Assembly (NCBI RefSeq): GCF_029968035.1
Contig: NZ_JASCIQ010000031.1
Span: 50,765 to 114,764 of the forward strand
Direction: 5' to 3'
Source of the DNA: Streptomyces cavernicola
GTDB lineage: Bacteria > Actinomycetota > Actinomycetes > Streptomycetales > Streptomycetaceae
Length of the DNA stretch: 64,000 bases
Below, piece by piece: positions 16,116-24,368 of this stretch (positions are counted from its first letter, which is position 1; each line of letters starts with the position of its first letter). Both the position numbers and the translations under genes were made by a program. Below the pieces are notes generated by a model, which saw only the letters and a program-made list of their open reading frames with translations, was not told where the DNA came from and did not search any database.

Positions 16116-18779
16116 GTGGCCTCCCTGACGTACGACCTCACCCTCGCCGGACTGGCTGTCGGCAGCGCCGCCGCGCTCACCGGGATCGGCCTGATCGTCA
16201 CGTACCGGGCGACCGGGGTCCTCAACTTCGCGCACGGCGCCGTCGCCATGGTCTGCGCGTACCTGCTGCGCCAGCTGAACGTCGACTGGAGCTGGCCGCT
16301 GTGGCCGGCCGCCCTCGTGACGCTCTGCGTGGTCGCGCCCGGCATCGGCCTCGTCCTGGAGCGGGCCGTGTTCCGGCCGCTCGCGTTGCTCGGCGGCGAC
16401 CCGGCGCAGACCCTCGTGGCGTCCATCGGGGTCTTCGTGCTCCTCGTCGGGGGCGCGGCGCTCGTGTGGGGGCAGGGGGCGCGCGACGACGTCCCCGAGC
16501 TGCTCGGCGGCGGTGCGCCCTGGGGTCAGCTCGCGACGGCGCTCCTGCTCGCCGCCGCGGTGGGCGCGGTGAGCCGCTGGACCCGCTTCGGCAGCGAGCT
16601 GCGGGCCGTCGTCGACAACCGCTCCCTGGCCGTGCTCGGCGGCATCGACGCGGACCGGGTCGCGGCCGCGGGCTGGGCCTTCGGCTCGTTCACCGCAGGC
16701 CTGACGGGCGTCCTGCTCGCCCCTTACGTACGCCTCGACCCGTACGGCCTGCCGCTCCTCGTCATGGAAGTGGTGGCCGTCGCCGTGGCTGCCGGGATGC
16801 GCAGCCTGCCGCTCGCGGTGGCGGTCGCCCTCGGCATCGGCGTCGCGCAGGCCCAGCTGACCCGGCTGCACCCGTCCGGCTGGGGCGAGCCGCTGGTGCA
16901 GGCGCTCGGGGCGAACCTGTTCGTGGTGGCGCTGCTCGTCGCGGCGCTCGTCCTTCCGGGGCCAGGGCGCGGGCGCGGACCGCAGCTGCCGCGCACCGCC
17001 ACCGCGCGCGTGCGCACCCCGCCCGGGGCGTGGCTCGCGGCGGGCGTGCTCTTCCTGCTCCCCCTCGGCCTCGCGGGCTCCGACCTGCACACGGCCGTCC
17101 AGGTCCCGGCGCTCGCGGTGGTCCTGCTCTCCCTGGTCGTGGTCACCGGCAGGGGCGGCCAGATCTCCCTCGGCCAGTCGGCGTACGCGGGTCTCGGCGC
17201 CCTGTTCACGGCCCTGCTCGCGGCCGGGCGCTTCCCCGGACTGCCCGCGCTGCCGACGCTCCCGGCGCTCGGCCTCGCGGTGCTCCTGGTCGCGCCGCTC
17301 GGGCTGCTCACTGGCGGGCCCGCGATCCGCCGGCACGGCCTGGCCCTCGCGCTCGCCACGTTCGCGGTCGGCGTCGGCGTGAGCCGCTTCGTCTTCGCCC
17401 AGCCGTACGCGACATCGGGGCTCGACCTCGACCGCCCGGCCGGACTCGGCGGCGACCGGGCCTACTACCTGCTCGAACTCGCCCTGCTCAGCGCCGCGTT
17501 GCTGGCCGTCGCCGCGCTCCGCAGAGGCCGTACGGGGCGGGCGCTCGCCGCGATGCGGGACCACGAGGCGGGCGCCGCGGCGGCCGGGGTGCCCGTGCCG
17601 CGCCTGAAGATCTGCGCGTTCGTGGCCGGCGCCGCCCTCGCCGCGCTCGGCGGCGGCATGCTCGGACTCGGCGTGCGCGCCTTCGACCCGGGCGCGTTCG
17701 ACCCGGTGCGCGGGCTGCTCTGGTTCGCGGCCGTGGTGGTGCTCGGCGCGGACTCGCTGCTCGGCGCACTGCTCGCGGCGGCGCTCCTGGTGGGCCTGGA
17801 CGAGGGCGCGCGGGGCGGCGTCGCGGCGGCGGCGATCGGTGTCCTCGCGGTCCTCGTCGGCCGGTTCCCCGGCGGCCCGTACGAGGCACTGCGCGCGGCG
17901 GCGGCCCGGCTCCGCCCACGCCGACGGACGGCCGCGCTGACGCCGTTGGGGCTGCGGGTGGCGGCACGTTTGCGGGTGGCGGCGCCGCGGGCTTCGGTGG
18001 CTGTGGCTTTGCCGTCCGCGCCCGTGACTTCGCCTCCCGCACCTGTCTCGGCCGGGCCCGCGCCCGCTCCCCCGGAACCCCTCTCCGGTCGTGGACTGAC
18101 CGTCAGATACGGCGAGTTCACCGCGCTCGACGGGGTCGACGTGGAGGTCGCGCCGGGCCGGATCACGGCCGTGGTCGGGCCGAACGGGGCAGGCAAGAGC
18201 ACCCTGTTCCACTGCCTGGCGGGCACGGTCCGACGACACTCCGAGATGACCGGCCGGGTCCGCTTCGCCGGCCTCGACCTCACGCGCCTGCCCGCGCACG
18301 CCCGCGCCCGGCTCGGCGTGGCCCGCACCTTCCAGCAGCTCGCCGTCTTCCCGTCCCTGACGGTCGCCGAGAACGTCGCCGTCGGCGCGGAGCAGGGCCG
18401 CGTGCGCGACGCCCGCTCGGTCGACCGCGCCCTGACCCTGCTCGGCCTGGACGGGCCCGTACGCGACCGGCCCGCGGCGCGGCTTCCGACCGGGACGCTG
18501 CGCCGGGTCGAGCTCGGGCGCGCGCTCGCCGGGGGCCCGCACGTGCTGCTCCTCGACGAGCCCGCGGCGGGGCTCGACACGGCCGAAGTCGCCGCTCTGG
18601 CACGGGTGTTGCGGGCGCTTGCGGCGGAGGGCACGGCGCTGCTGATCGTCGAGCACGACCTGGACCTCGTGGCCCACCTCGCCGACACCGTGCACGTCAT
18701 GAGAGCGGGCCGCGTCATCGCCTCGGGGCCCCCGGACGAGGTTCTCTCGGCCGCCGCGACCACGGGGGGCGAGCCATGA
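16116..18779 (+). CDS. fused LivH-LivM-LivG branched-chain amino acid-type ABC transporter
   Basis: Single 887-residue polypeptide holding both membrane subunits and one ATPase of an HAAT-type importer. Residues ~1-285 are LivH-like (LTGIGLIVTYRATGVLNFAHG). Residues ~295-600 are LivM-like (VVTGRGGQISLGQSAYAGLG). A Pro/Ala-rich linker spans ~610-655. Residues ~660-880 are LivG-like, with Walker A GPNGAGKST, Q-loop TFQQ, Walker B VLLLDEPAAGLD and the H-loop IVEHD. The signature motif is the variant LPTGTLRRVE instead of LSGGQ. These subunits are normally separate genes. LivF follows 250 bases later, beyond a repeat; the receptor is divergent. Substrate may be an amino acid, amide or urea. Confidence 0.92.
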   Translation: MASLTYDLTLAGLAVGSAAALTGIGLIVTYRATGVLNFAHGAVAMVCAYLLRQLNVDWSWPLWPAALVTLCVVAPGIGLVLERAVFRPLALLGGDPAQTLVASIGVFVLLVGGAALVWGQGARDDVPELLGGGAPWGQLATALLLAAAVGAVSRWTRFGSELRAVVDNRSLAVLGGIDADRVAAAGWAFGSFTAGLTGVLLAPYVRLDPYGLPLLVMEVVAVAVAAGMRSLPLAVAVALGIGVAQAQLTRLHPSGWGEPLVQALGANLFVVALLVAALVLPGPGRGRGPQLPRTATARVRTPPGAWLAAGVLFLLPLGLAGSDLHTAVQVPALAVVLLSLVVVTGRGGQISLGQSAYAGLGALFTALLAAGRFPGLPALPTLPALGLAVLLVAPLGLLTGGPAIRRHGLALALATFAVGVGVSRFVFAQPYATSGLDLDRPAGLGGDRAYYLLELALLSAALLAVAALRRGRTGRALAAMRDHEAGAAAAGVPVPRLKICAFVAGAALAALGGGMLGLGVRAFDPGAFDPVRGLLWFAAVVVLGADSLLGALLAAALLVGLDEGARGGVAAAAIGVLAVLVGRFPGGPYEALRAAAARLRPRRRTAALTPLGLRVAARLRVAAPRASVAVALPSAPVTSPPAPVSAGPAPAPPEPLSGRGLTVRYGEFTALDGVDVEVAPGRITAVVGPNGAGKSTLFHCLAGTVRRHSEMTGRVRFAGLDLTRLPAHARARLGVARTFQQLAVFPSLTVAENVAVGAEQGRVRDARSVDRALTLLGLDGPVRDRPAARLPTGTLRRVELGRALAGGPHVLLLDEPAAGLDTAEVAALARVLRALAAEGTALLIVEHDLDLVAHLADTVHVMRAGRVIASGPPDEVLSAAATTGGEP

Positions 18780-19020
18780 AGGCTTCGGGGGCCAGCCCCC
18801 GGACCCCCTCCCCCAAGCTCTCGGCTGCGCTCGAGCAGGGGGGACCCCCATCTCAAACGCCGGAGGGGCTGGTTTTAAGGGGCGCGGGGCTGTGACATCT
18901 GCGGCTCCGCCACGTGGGCGCGACCAGCCACGACGGCGCAGCAGCCGAAGACAGCGGGGTCCGGGGCGCAGCCCCGAAGCTGCTGCAAGCTTTCGGGAAG
19001 GGGCAGGGAGGGGAGAAGAA
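18776..19020. repeat. dispersed GC-rich intergenic repeat, copy 2
   Basis: Fills the gap between the fused permease/ATPase gene and livF. Its first part (18776-18860) is the reverse complement of 1-84 and the segment at 18960-19018 repeats 70-112 in direct orientation. In between it carries the aaggggcgcggggct box seen at 27755 and 51436. It separates genes of one transporter. Confidence 0.8.
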
Positions 19021-19030
19021 AGGGCCACCC

Positions 19031-19696
19031 ATGACCACAGAACTCGAACTACGCGACGCACACGTCCGATACGGCCCCCTGGAAGCCCTGCACGGAGTGA
19101 CCCTCCCCGTCCCCCGAGCCACCCTCACCCTCCTCCTCGGCCGCAACGGCTCAGGCCGAACGACGACCCTGCGCGCCCTCGCCGGCACGGCACCCCTGTC
19201 GCAGGGCAGGGTCCTGTGGCGAGGCAGAGACATCACGCGACTCACGGCCCACGCACGCACGGCCCTCGGCCTGACCCTCGTACCCGACCGTGAAGCGGTG
19301 TTCGGCTTGCTGACGGTCGCCGAGAACCTCCAACTAGCAGCCCGCCAGGGCGACTTCACCCCGGCCCTAGACGCGTACCCGGAACTCCGCCCCCTGCTCC
19401 CCCGCACCGCGGGCACCCTCTCCGGCGGGGAGCAACGCATGCTCGCCCTCTCCCGCGCCCTGCTCTCCCCCGCCCACACCCTGCTCCTCGACGAGCCGAC
19501 CCAAGGCATGTCCCCGACCGTCGCGGCCCGTACGTACGCGCTCCTCGCCGCCCTGCCGAAGACGCTCCTCCTCGCCGAACAGCAGCTCCCACCCGCGCTG
19601 CGCGCCGCCCCGCGCCCCGTTCTCGTACACGAACTGCGGCGCGGGGCGGTGACGTTCAGCGGGGAGGCGGCGGAGGTCGGACAAGACTCCGAGTAG
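19031..19696 (+). CDS. LivF-like ABC ATPase with Arg in Walker A
   Basis: ATPase subunit of 221 residues, the partner of the LivG domain in the fused protein upstream. Signature LSGGEQRMLALSRAL, Walker B TLLLDEPTQGMSP and a Q-type switch (LLAEQQL) fit LivF. Walker A reads GRNGSGRTTT, with Arg where the conserved Lys should be; the C-terminus is short and ends soon after the switch. If real, this nucleotide site may bind or hydrolyse ATP poorly and the transporter would rely on the LivG-domain site. Start ATG 19031 follows an AAAGGG-like Shine-Dalgarno within the end of the repeat. Confidence 0.85.
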   Translation: MTTELELRDAHVRYGPLEALHGVTLPVPRATLTLLLGRNGSGRTTTLRALAGTAPLSQGRVLWRGRDITRLTAHARTALGLTLVPDREAVFGLLTVAENLQLAARQGDFTPALDAYPELRPLLPRTAGTLSGGEQRMLALSRALLSPAHTLLLDEPTQGMSPTVAARTYALLAALPKTLLLAEQQLPPALRAAPRPVLVHELRRGAVTFSGEAAEVGQDSE

Positions 19697-19702
19697 AAGT
19701 CC

Positions 19703-20323
19703 TCAGATCATCCGCCCCTTGGGACCGAGGTCGGGCACGACGAGCAGCATGCCGACCGAGATGAGGTCCGGACGCGGCCCCACCACCTTGCGGTTGGCCT
19801 TGTACAGCGCCTGCCAGCCGCCCTTGACGTCATAGCGGCGGGCGATCGCGCTGAGGTTCTCGCCGGGGGCGACCTTGTGGACGCGGCGGTCGAAGCGGAT
19901 GCCCTTCGAGCACTCCGGCCACGCCTCGGGCCCCTGGCTGACGAGCACCTTCTCGGCCACCTTCACCTGTTCCTCGGGGGTCGCGAGATCGGCGCGCGGC
20001 GCGTATTTCAGGCCGCCGTGCTCCTTCCAGGTCGGCTGGTAGAACTGCAGGCCGCCGTAGAAGCCGTTGCCGGTGTTGGCGTTCCAGCGGCCGCTGCTCT
20101 CGCAGTCGGCCAGGCAGGTCCAAGGGGACTTCCCCGGACCGCACTTGCGCTGCTTCTTCACGGCGGGCCCGGCGGCGGGACTCGCGCCGTGCGCTCCGGC
20201 GACGCCTTCCTGCGCCGGGCCGCCCGCGGGGGGCGAGGGCTCGGCGGCGAAGGCGCTGGTGAGCGGCGCACACGAGAGGAGAGCTGCGGCGAGGGCAACG
20301 AACCAGACACGAGTGTTGGACAT
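19703..20323 (-). CDS. secreted Rpf-like transglycosylase with LysM domain
   Basis: Secreted protein of 206 residues. The signal peptide is cleaved near TSAFAAEP. A linker leads to an Rpf/transglycosylase-like domain (residues ~63-140: SPWTCLADCESSGRWNANTGNGFYGGLQF, quoted in parts) with the catalytic Glu in CESSGRW. A LysM peptidoglycan-binding domain (~150-200: HKVAPGENLSAIARRY...) follows. Rpf proteins cleave cell-wall glycan and promote spore germination and regrowth. The ATG at 20323 begins the signal peptide; the frame upstream is non-coding. Streptomyces rpf genes are often controlled by a c-di-AMP riboswitch; I could not recognise one in this leader. Confidence 0.92.
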   Translation of the reverse strand: MSNTRVWFVALAAALLSCAPLTSAFAAEPSPPAGGPAQEGVAGAHGASPAAGPAVKKQRKCGPGKSPWTCLADCESSGRWNANTGNGFYGGLQFYQPTWKEHGGLKYAPRADLATPEEQVKVAEKVLVSQGPEAWPECSKGIRFDRRVHKVAPGENLSAIARRYDVKGGWQALYKANRKVVGPRPDLISVGMLLVVPDLGPKGRMI

Positions 20324-20774
20324 CGCGTCAGCTAAGCAACCGCCGTCCGAGCCACCGCGCCGCCGCGCCCCGCCGCCCCGGACCCCACCCGGTCGGGCGG
20401 CGTCCGGGTGGGGCAGCGAGAAACAGCGCGGAGGCGGTACGGAGAGGTCGTTCGCAGACGGTGCGGAGCTGGTACGGAGCGGTCGTACGGAACCGGCACG
20501 GAGAGGTCGTACGGAGGCGTGCACGGCGCGGCCGCACGCCCCTGTCCGACCCCGCACCCTCCCCCAAATCCGGATGATCAACTTCCGTATGACTGGCCGG
20601 GGTTGCCCGGAAGTCGGCGTTTTCGGGAGGTCTCCCGCATTCCGCTCCGGATGGCGTGATTCCGTACGACGTCCAGCGTGACTTGCCCGCAGAGTCACCG
20701 TTGAACTCTTCATGAGCCGGGCTCCGTCCGGCCGTCCACGCATCGAACGACGTACCGAACTCCTAGGAGCACCC
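20324..20774. other. divergent intergenic region with short direct repeats
   Basis: This 450-base gap lies between the rpf-like gene (minus) and a hypothetical gene (plus). It holds a hairpin with arms ccccacccgg / ccgggtgggg (20383-20392, 20404-20413). It also holds three to four imperfect repeats of ggYacggagMggtcgtWcg at about 20436-20516. No gene is seen. The repeats may be binding sites in the rpf leader. Confidence 0.5.
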
Positions 20775-21635
20775 GTGCCGCGCATGCTCGACGTCAGCGA
20801 CGACGTACGCGCCGAGATCGGCGACGAAGAGGCCGACCGGCTGCTCGCCGGCGACAACTCCCCGGGCAGCTACGACTGCACCTCCTGCCGCACCCCCGGC
20901 GACTCGGCGCAGGAACGCACCAGCACCGTGCTGTTCATCGGCGACGAGACCGCGGTCCTGGCCTTCGCCCACGCCACCTGCCTGCCCTCCCAGGTCGTCA
21001 AGGTCGCGGAGGAGCAGCTGCAAGGCGCCGTGCGGTCCATCACCGGCGACAGCGGCGCGGCCGGCGCTCCGCCCGCGGCGCACTCCGGGGTTCCCGCTGC
21101 CGCCGCCCAGGCCGCTCCCGCCGCGCCCGCCACCGCCGCCGCTCCCGCCCCGGGAGCCCAGCCGCAGCCCGCCGTCCTCGGCGTCACCAGCGGGCTCGTA
21201 CTGCTCGAGGAAGAGCTGTACCCGGCGCTCGTGGTGGAGCCCACCGGCCCCATCGCGCGCCCCGGCACGACCGGCGGCAGCGACGAGTTCCTCGCGCTCC
21301 TGAGCGAGCAGGGCTTCCAGCCCCTCGGCCAGGTCCACGAGGTCCCGGCGGCGCTGCCCGGCTGGTCCGTGCTGCTCGCCGTCGGCCAGCTGCACGCCGT
21401 GCTGCAGCCGGGCAACGGCGGCTCGCCGGTGGCCTGGTGGCAGGCCCACCAGCCGCTGCAGGTCACCGACGGCTGGCGGACCGCCGCGTCCAAGCTCGGC
21501 AAGGTCCTCGTCTTCGCGGCACCGGTCGGCACGATCGGCCGGCAGCCGCGCGAGGACCTGCTGCGCGACGCCCTCGACAAGGCCGCGGCCAACGGCCGGC
21601 TGGTGGCCGCCTCGATGCCGCTCGCGGGCACCTGA
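20775..21635 (+). CDS. conserved actinobacterial hypothetical protein
   Basis: Soluble protein of 286 residues conserved (from memory) across Streptomyces, function unknown. An N-terminal part (~1-100) has a CTSC pair (YDCTSCRTPGD) and a short hydrophobic strand-rich core (TVLFIGDETAVLAFAHATCLP). A low-complexity Ala/Pro linker (~100-140) follows, then a C-terminal half with VLGVTSGLVLLEEELYPALVVEP and WSVLLAVGQLHAVL. The GTG at 20775 was chosen because AGGAGC precedes it with good spacing; an ATG at 20712 lacks a Shine-Dalgarno. Confidence 0.8.
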   Translation: MPRMLDVSDDVRAEIGDEEADRLLAGDNSPGSYDCTSCRTPGDSAQERTSTVLFIGDETAVLAFAHATCLPSQVVKVAEEQLQGAVRSITGDSGAAGAPPAAHSGVPAAAAQAAPAAPATAAAPAPGAQPQPAVLGVTSGLVLLEEELYPALVVEPTGPIARPGTTGGSDEFLALLSEQGFQPLGQVHEVPAALPGWSVLLAVGQLHAVLQPGNGGSPVAWWQAHQPLQVTDGWRTAASKLGKVLVFAAPVGTIGRQPREDLLRDALDKAAANGRLVAASMPLAGT

Positions 21636-21727
21636 TCCGCCGCACGTCCGCAAGGGGCCCGAGGGGTCATCGGTGATCGGCTGCCCGTTCACCGCATCCC
21701 AACGGGCCCCGGGTCGTTGGCAGATAC

Positions 21728-22054
21728 GTGCCGCCATACGATCCCTCCCACCACCAGATCCCCCCGATGCGTCCGGCCCGTGACACCGCCGCGGACCGCT
21801 CGGCCACGCCGATCTACGACGCGCTCTACTCGGAGTGGCGCCGGTTCTTCCGGGCCCTGCCGGGAGACCGGAGCGGCGAGGAGGATCTGAGGTTCCGGGG
21901 CTTCGCCGCCGGCTCCCGCTACCCCGGTGACAGCTCGTCGCACACCGGTCACACCCCGCCCGGCTTCTGGTTCGCCGAGCCCCCGCAGCGGCCAACCGGC
22001 AACCGCGACCGGCCGCAGCCCGCGCTCCCGCCGGCCCGGCGCCGCGACAGCTGA
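21728..22054 (+). CDS. small conserved hypothetical protein
   Basis: Protein of 108 residues, probably conserved in streptomycetes. The central segment SATPIYDALYSEWRRFFRALPGDRSGEEDLRF is the recognisable part (quoted here only as a region, residues ~25-57); both ends are Pro/Arg-rich and disordered. GTG start. It follows the 286-residue gene on the same strand after 92 bases and is closed by the long hairpin at 22091-22148. Function unknown. Confidence 0.7.
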   Translation: MPPYDPSHHQIPPMRPARDTAADRSATPIYDALYSEWRRFFRALPGDRSGEEDLRFRGFAAGSRYPGDSSSHTGHTPPGFWFAEPPQRPTGNRDRPQPALPPARRRDS

Positions 22055-22090
22055 ACTCCCGTACCGCGTACGGCAGAAGAGTCCCTCACC

Positions 22091-22148
22091 ACATACGAGT
22101 GCGCCGTACGGAACCGGATCTCCGGTGCCGTACGGCGCATTCGTATGT
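22091..22148. terminator. very long bidirectional hairpin between convergent genes
   Basis: Arms 22091-22111 and 22128-22148 pair over 21 bp (acatacga...tcgtatgt) with a single G-T pair. The 16-base loop carries a further accgg/ccggt stem. It lies between the ends of the convergent hypothetical and der genes. Confidence 0.8.
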
Positions 22149-22171
22149 CGCGTATGCCGACCCGCTGGGGG

Positions 22172-23647
22172 TTACTTCTTGCGGCCGCGCTTCTCGCGGA
22201 CGCGGACCGAGATGTGGATCGGCGTGCCCTCGAAGCCGAACTCCTCGCGCAGGCGGCGCTCCACGTACCTCCGGTAGCCGTGCTCGATGAAGCCGGAGGC
22301 GAAGAGCACGAAGCGGGGCGGCTTGGTGCCCGCCTGGGTGCCGAAGAGGATGCGGGGCTGCTTGCCGCCGCGGATCGGGTGCGGGTGCGCGGAGACCAGC
22401 TCGCCGAGGAAGGCGTTCAGGCGGCCGGTCGGCACGCGCGTCTCCCAGCCGTCCAGGGCCGTCTCGATCGCGGGGACCAGCTTCTCCATGTGCCGGCCGG
22501 TGCGCGCCGAGACGTTGACCCGCGGGGCCCACGCGATCTGACCGAGCTCGGTCTCGATCTCCCGCTCCAGGTAGTAGCGGCGCTCCTCGTCGAGGGTGTC
22601 CCACTTGTTGTACGCGACGACGACCGCGCGGCCCGCCTCGACGGCCATCGTGACGATGCGCTGGTCCTGGATGGAGATGGACTCGCTGGCGTCGATCAGG
22701 ATGACCGCGACCTCGGCCTTCTCGACCGCGGCGGCGGTGCGCAGCGAGGCGTAGTAGTCGGCGCCCTGCTGCAGGTGGACGCGCTTGCGGATGCCCGCGG
22801 TGTCCACGAACTTCCAGGTGACGCCGCCGAGTTCGATGAGCTCGTCGACCGGGTCGCGGGTGGTGCCCGCCAGCTCGTTGACGACGACGCGCTCCTCCTT
22901 CGCGACCTTGTTGAGGAGCGAGGACTTGCCGACGTTCGGGCGGCCGATCAGGGCGATGCGGCGCGGGCCGCCGACACCCGCCCCGCCGAAGGTCTGCATC
23001 GGCGCCTCGGGCAGCGCGTCGAGGACGGCGTCCAGCATGTCGCCGGTGCCGCGGCCGTGCAGCGAGGAGACCGGGTGCGGCTCGCCGATGCCGAGGCCCC
23101 ACAGCGCGGTCGCGTCGGCCTCGCCGCTCGGGCCGTCCACCTTGTTGGCGCAGAGCACCACCGGCTTCTTGGCCTTGCGCAGCAGGCGTACGACGGCCTC
23201 GTCGGTGTCGGTGACGCCGACCGTGGAGTCGACCACGAAGACCACGGCGTCGGCGGTCTCGATGGCGTACTCGGCCTGGGCGGCGACGGAGGCGTCGATG
23301 CCGAGGACGTCCTGCTCCCAGCCGCCGGTGTCGACGACCTTGAAGCGACGCCCTGCCCACTCGGCCTCGTAGGTGACGCGGTCGCGGGTGACGCCCGGCT
23401 TGTCCTCGACGACGGCCTCGCGGCGGCCGATGATGCGGTTGACCAGCGTCGACTTTCCGACGTTGGGGCGGCCGACGACGGCGAGCACGGGCAGCGGGCC
23501 GTGGCCCGCCTCCTCGATGGCGCCCTCGACGTCCTCTACGTCGAAGCCCTCTTCCGCGGCGAGCTCCATGAACTCCGCGTACTCGGCGTCGCCAAGCGCT
23601 CCGTGGTCGTGCTCGTCCGACCCGCCGGAGTGGATCTGCTCGTTCAT
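22172..23647 (-). CDS. der: ribosome assembly GTPase Der (EngA)
   Basis: Essential double GTPase required for 50S subunit maturation, cytoplasmic and ribosome-associated. The first G domain has GRPNVGKST (residue ~58) with the DKPGVTRD switch; the second has GRPNVGKSS, DTAGIRKR and YNKWD. A KH-like domain closes the protein and it ends with a basic tail (REKRGRKK). The N-terminus has an acidic extension before the first domain, common in actinobacterial Der. The ATG at 23647 (491 residues) has AGAGG about 10 bases upstream; an in-frame ATG at 23674 lacks a Shine-Dalgarno. It is downstream of cmk and plsC, an order common in actinobacteria. Confidence 0.96.
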   Translation of the reverse strand: MNEQIHSGGSDEHDHGALGDAEYAEFMELAAEEGFDVEDVEGAIEEAGHGPLPVLAVVGRPNVGKSTLVNRIIGRREAVVEDKPGVTRDRVTYEAEWAGRRFKVVDTGGWEQDVLGIDASVAAQAEYAIETADAVVFVVDSTVGVTDTDEAVVRLLRKAKKPVVLCANKVDGPSGEADATALWGLGIGEPHPVSSLHGRGTGDMLDAVLDALPEAPMQTFGGAGVGGPRRIALIGRPNVGKSSLLNKVAKEERVVVNELAGTTRDPVDELIELGGVTWKFVDTAGIRKRVHLQQGADYYASLRTAAAVEKAEVAVILIDASESISIQDQRIVTMAVEAGRAVVVAYNKWDTLDEERRYYLEREIETELGQIAWAPRVNVSARTGRHMEKLVPAIETALDGWETRVPTGRLNAFLGELVSAHPHPIRGGKQPRILFGTQAGTKPPRFVLFASGFIEHGYRRYVERRLREEFGFEGTPIHISVRVREKRGRKK

Positions 23648-23677
23648 GAAGTCCGTACCTCTGTCATCAGTCATCGA

Positions 23678-23698
23678 TGGACCGCGGTCCGCGGTCCA
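23678..23698 (-). terminator. hairpin between the plsC-like gene and der
   Basis: Stem tggaccgcg / cgcggtcca (9 bp, 3-base loop) in the 67-base gap after the acyltransferase stop at 23715. It overlaps the region upstream of der, so it may attenuate rather than fully terminate. Confidence 0.45.
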
Positions 23699-23714
23699 CT
23701 ACTCAAAGTCTCGC

Positions 23715-24368
23715 TCAGCGCCCGGTCAGGCGCCTGGCGTTCTCCAGGTGGGCGGTGAGCCGCTCCTGGATGCGCACGGTGGCCTCGTCGAGCGCCTTGC
23801 GCGTACGCCGCCCGCTGCCGTCTCCGGCCTCGAAGGCGTCGCCGAAGACGACGTCCACGCGGCTGCGCAGCGGGGGCATCCCCCGTATCAACCGTCCCTG
23901 GCGCTCTCCGCTTCCCAGCACCGCGACCGGCACGATCGGCGCCCCGCTGCGCACCGCGAAGTACGCGAGGCCCGCGCGCAGCGACGCGAAGTCGCCCTCG
24001 CCGCGGGTGCCTTCGGGGAAGATGCCGAGCACGCCGCCCTGCGACAGGACGTCGAGAGCGCCGGTGATCGCCGTGCGGTCGGTGGTCGAACGGTCCACCT
24101 TCAGCTGCCCGATGCCGCGCAGGAACGGGTCGAGCGGGCCGACGAACGCCTCCTTCTTGATGAGGAAGTGCACCGGCCGGGGCGCCGTCCCCATCAGCAT
24201 CGGGCCGTCGAGGTTGTGCGCGTGGTTGACGGCCAGGATGACCGGGCCGCTCGCGGGCACCCGCCAGGCGCCGAGGACGCGCGGCTTCCAGAAGCCGTAC
24301 ATCAGGCCGACGCCGATGCGCCGGCCGACCTCCGCGCCCTTCTCGGAGGGCGGGACGGATGCGGTCAC
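23715..24368 (-). CDS. 1-acylglycerol-3-phosphate O-acyltransferase (PlsC family)
   Basis: Acyltransferase of 217 residues, membrane-associated, which adds a second acyl chain to lysophosphatidate in phospholipid synthesis. The H-x4-D motif is HAHNLD (motif I, after VILAVN). The substrate motif is FPEGTRGEG, and IVPVAVLGSGER matches motif IV. The GTG start at 24368 overlaps the cmk stop as GTGA, indicating translational coupling. A longer frame upstream of this GTG lies inside cmk and is rejected. Some actinobacteria carry several PlsC-like proteins, so the acceptor could differ. Confidence 0.9.
   Translation of the reverse strand: MTASVPPSEKGAEVGRRIGVGLMYGFWKPRVLGAWRVPASGPVILAVNHAHNLDGPMLMGTAPRPVHFLIKKEAFVGPLDPFLRGIGQLKVDRSTTDRTAITGALDVLSQGGVLGIFPEGTRGEGDFASLRAGLAYFAVRSGAPIVPVAVLGSGERQGRLIRGMPPLRSRVDVVFGDAFEAGDGSGRRTRKALDEATVRIQERLTAHLENARRLTGR

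Noticed and set aside
15990..19061. 1023-residue minus-strand open frame
   Set aside because: Antisense to the fused LivHMG gene and crossing repeat copy 2; no domain, high Arg/Gly/His content typical of shadow frames.
20324..20711. c-di-AMP (ydaO-type) riboswitch before the Rpf-like gene
   Set aside because: Known to control rpf genes in Streptomyces, but I could not identify the conserved core elements in this leader.
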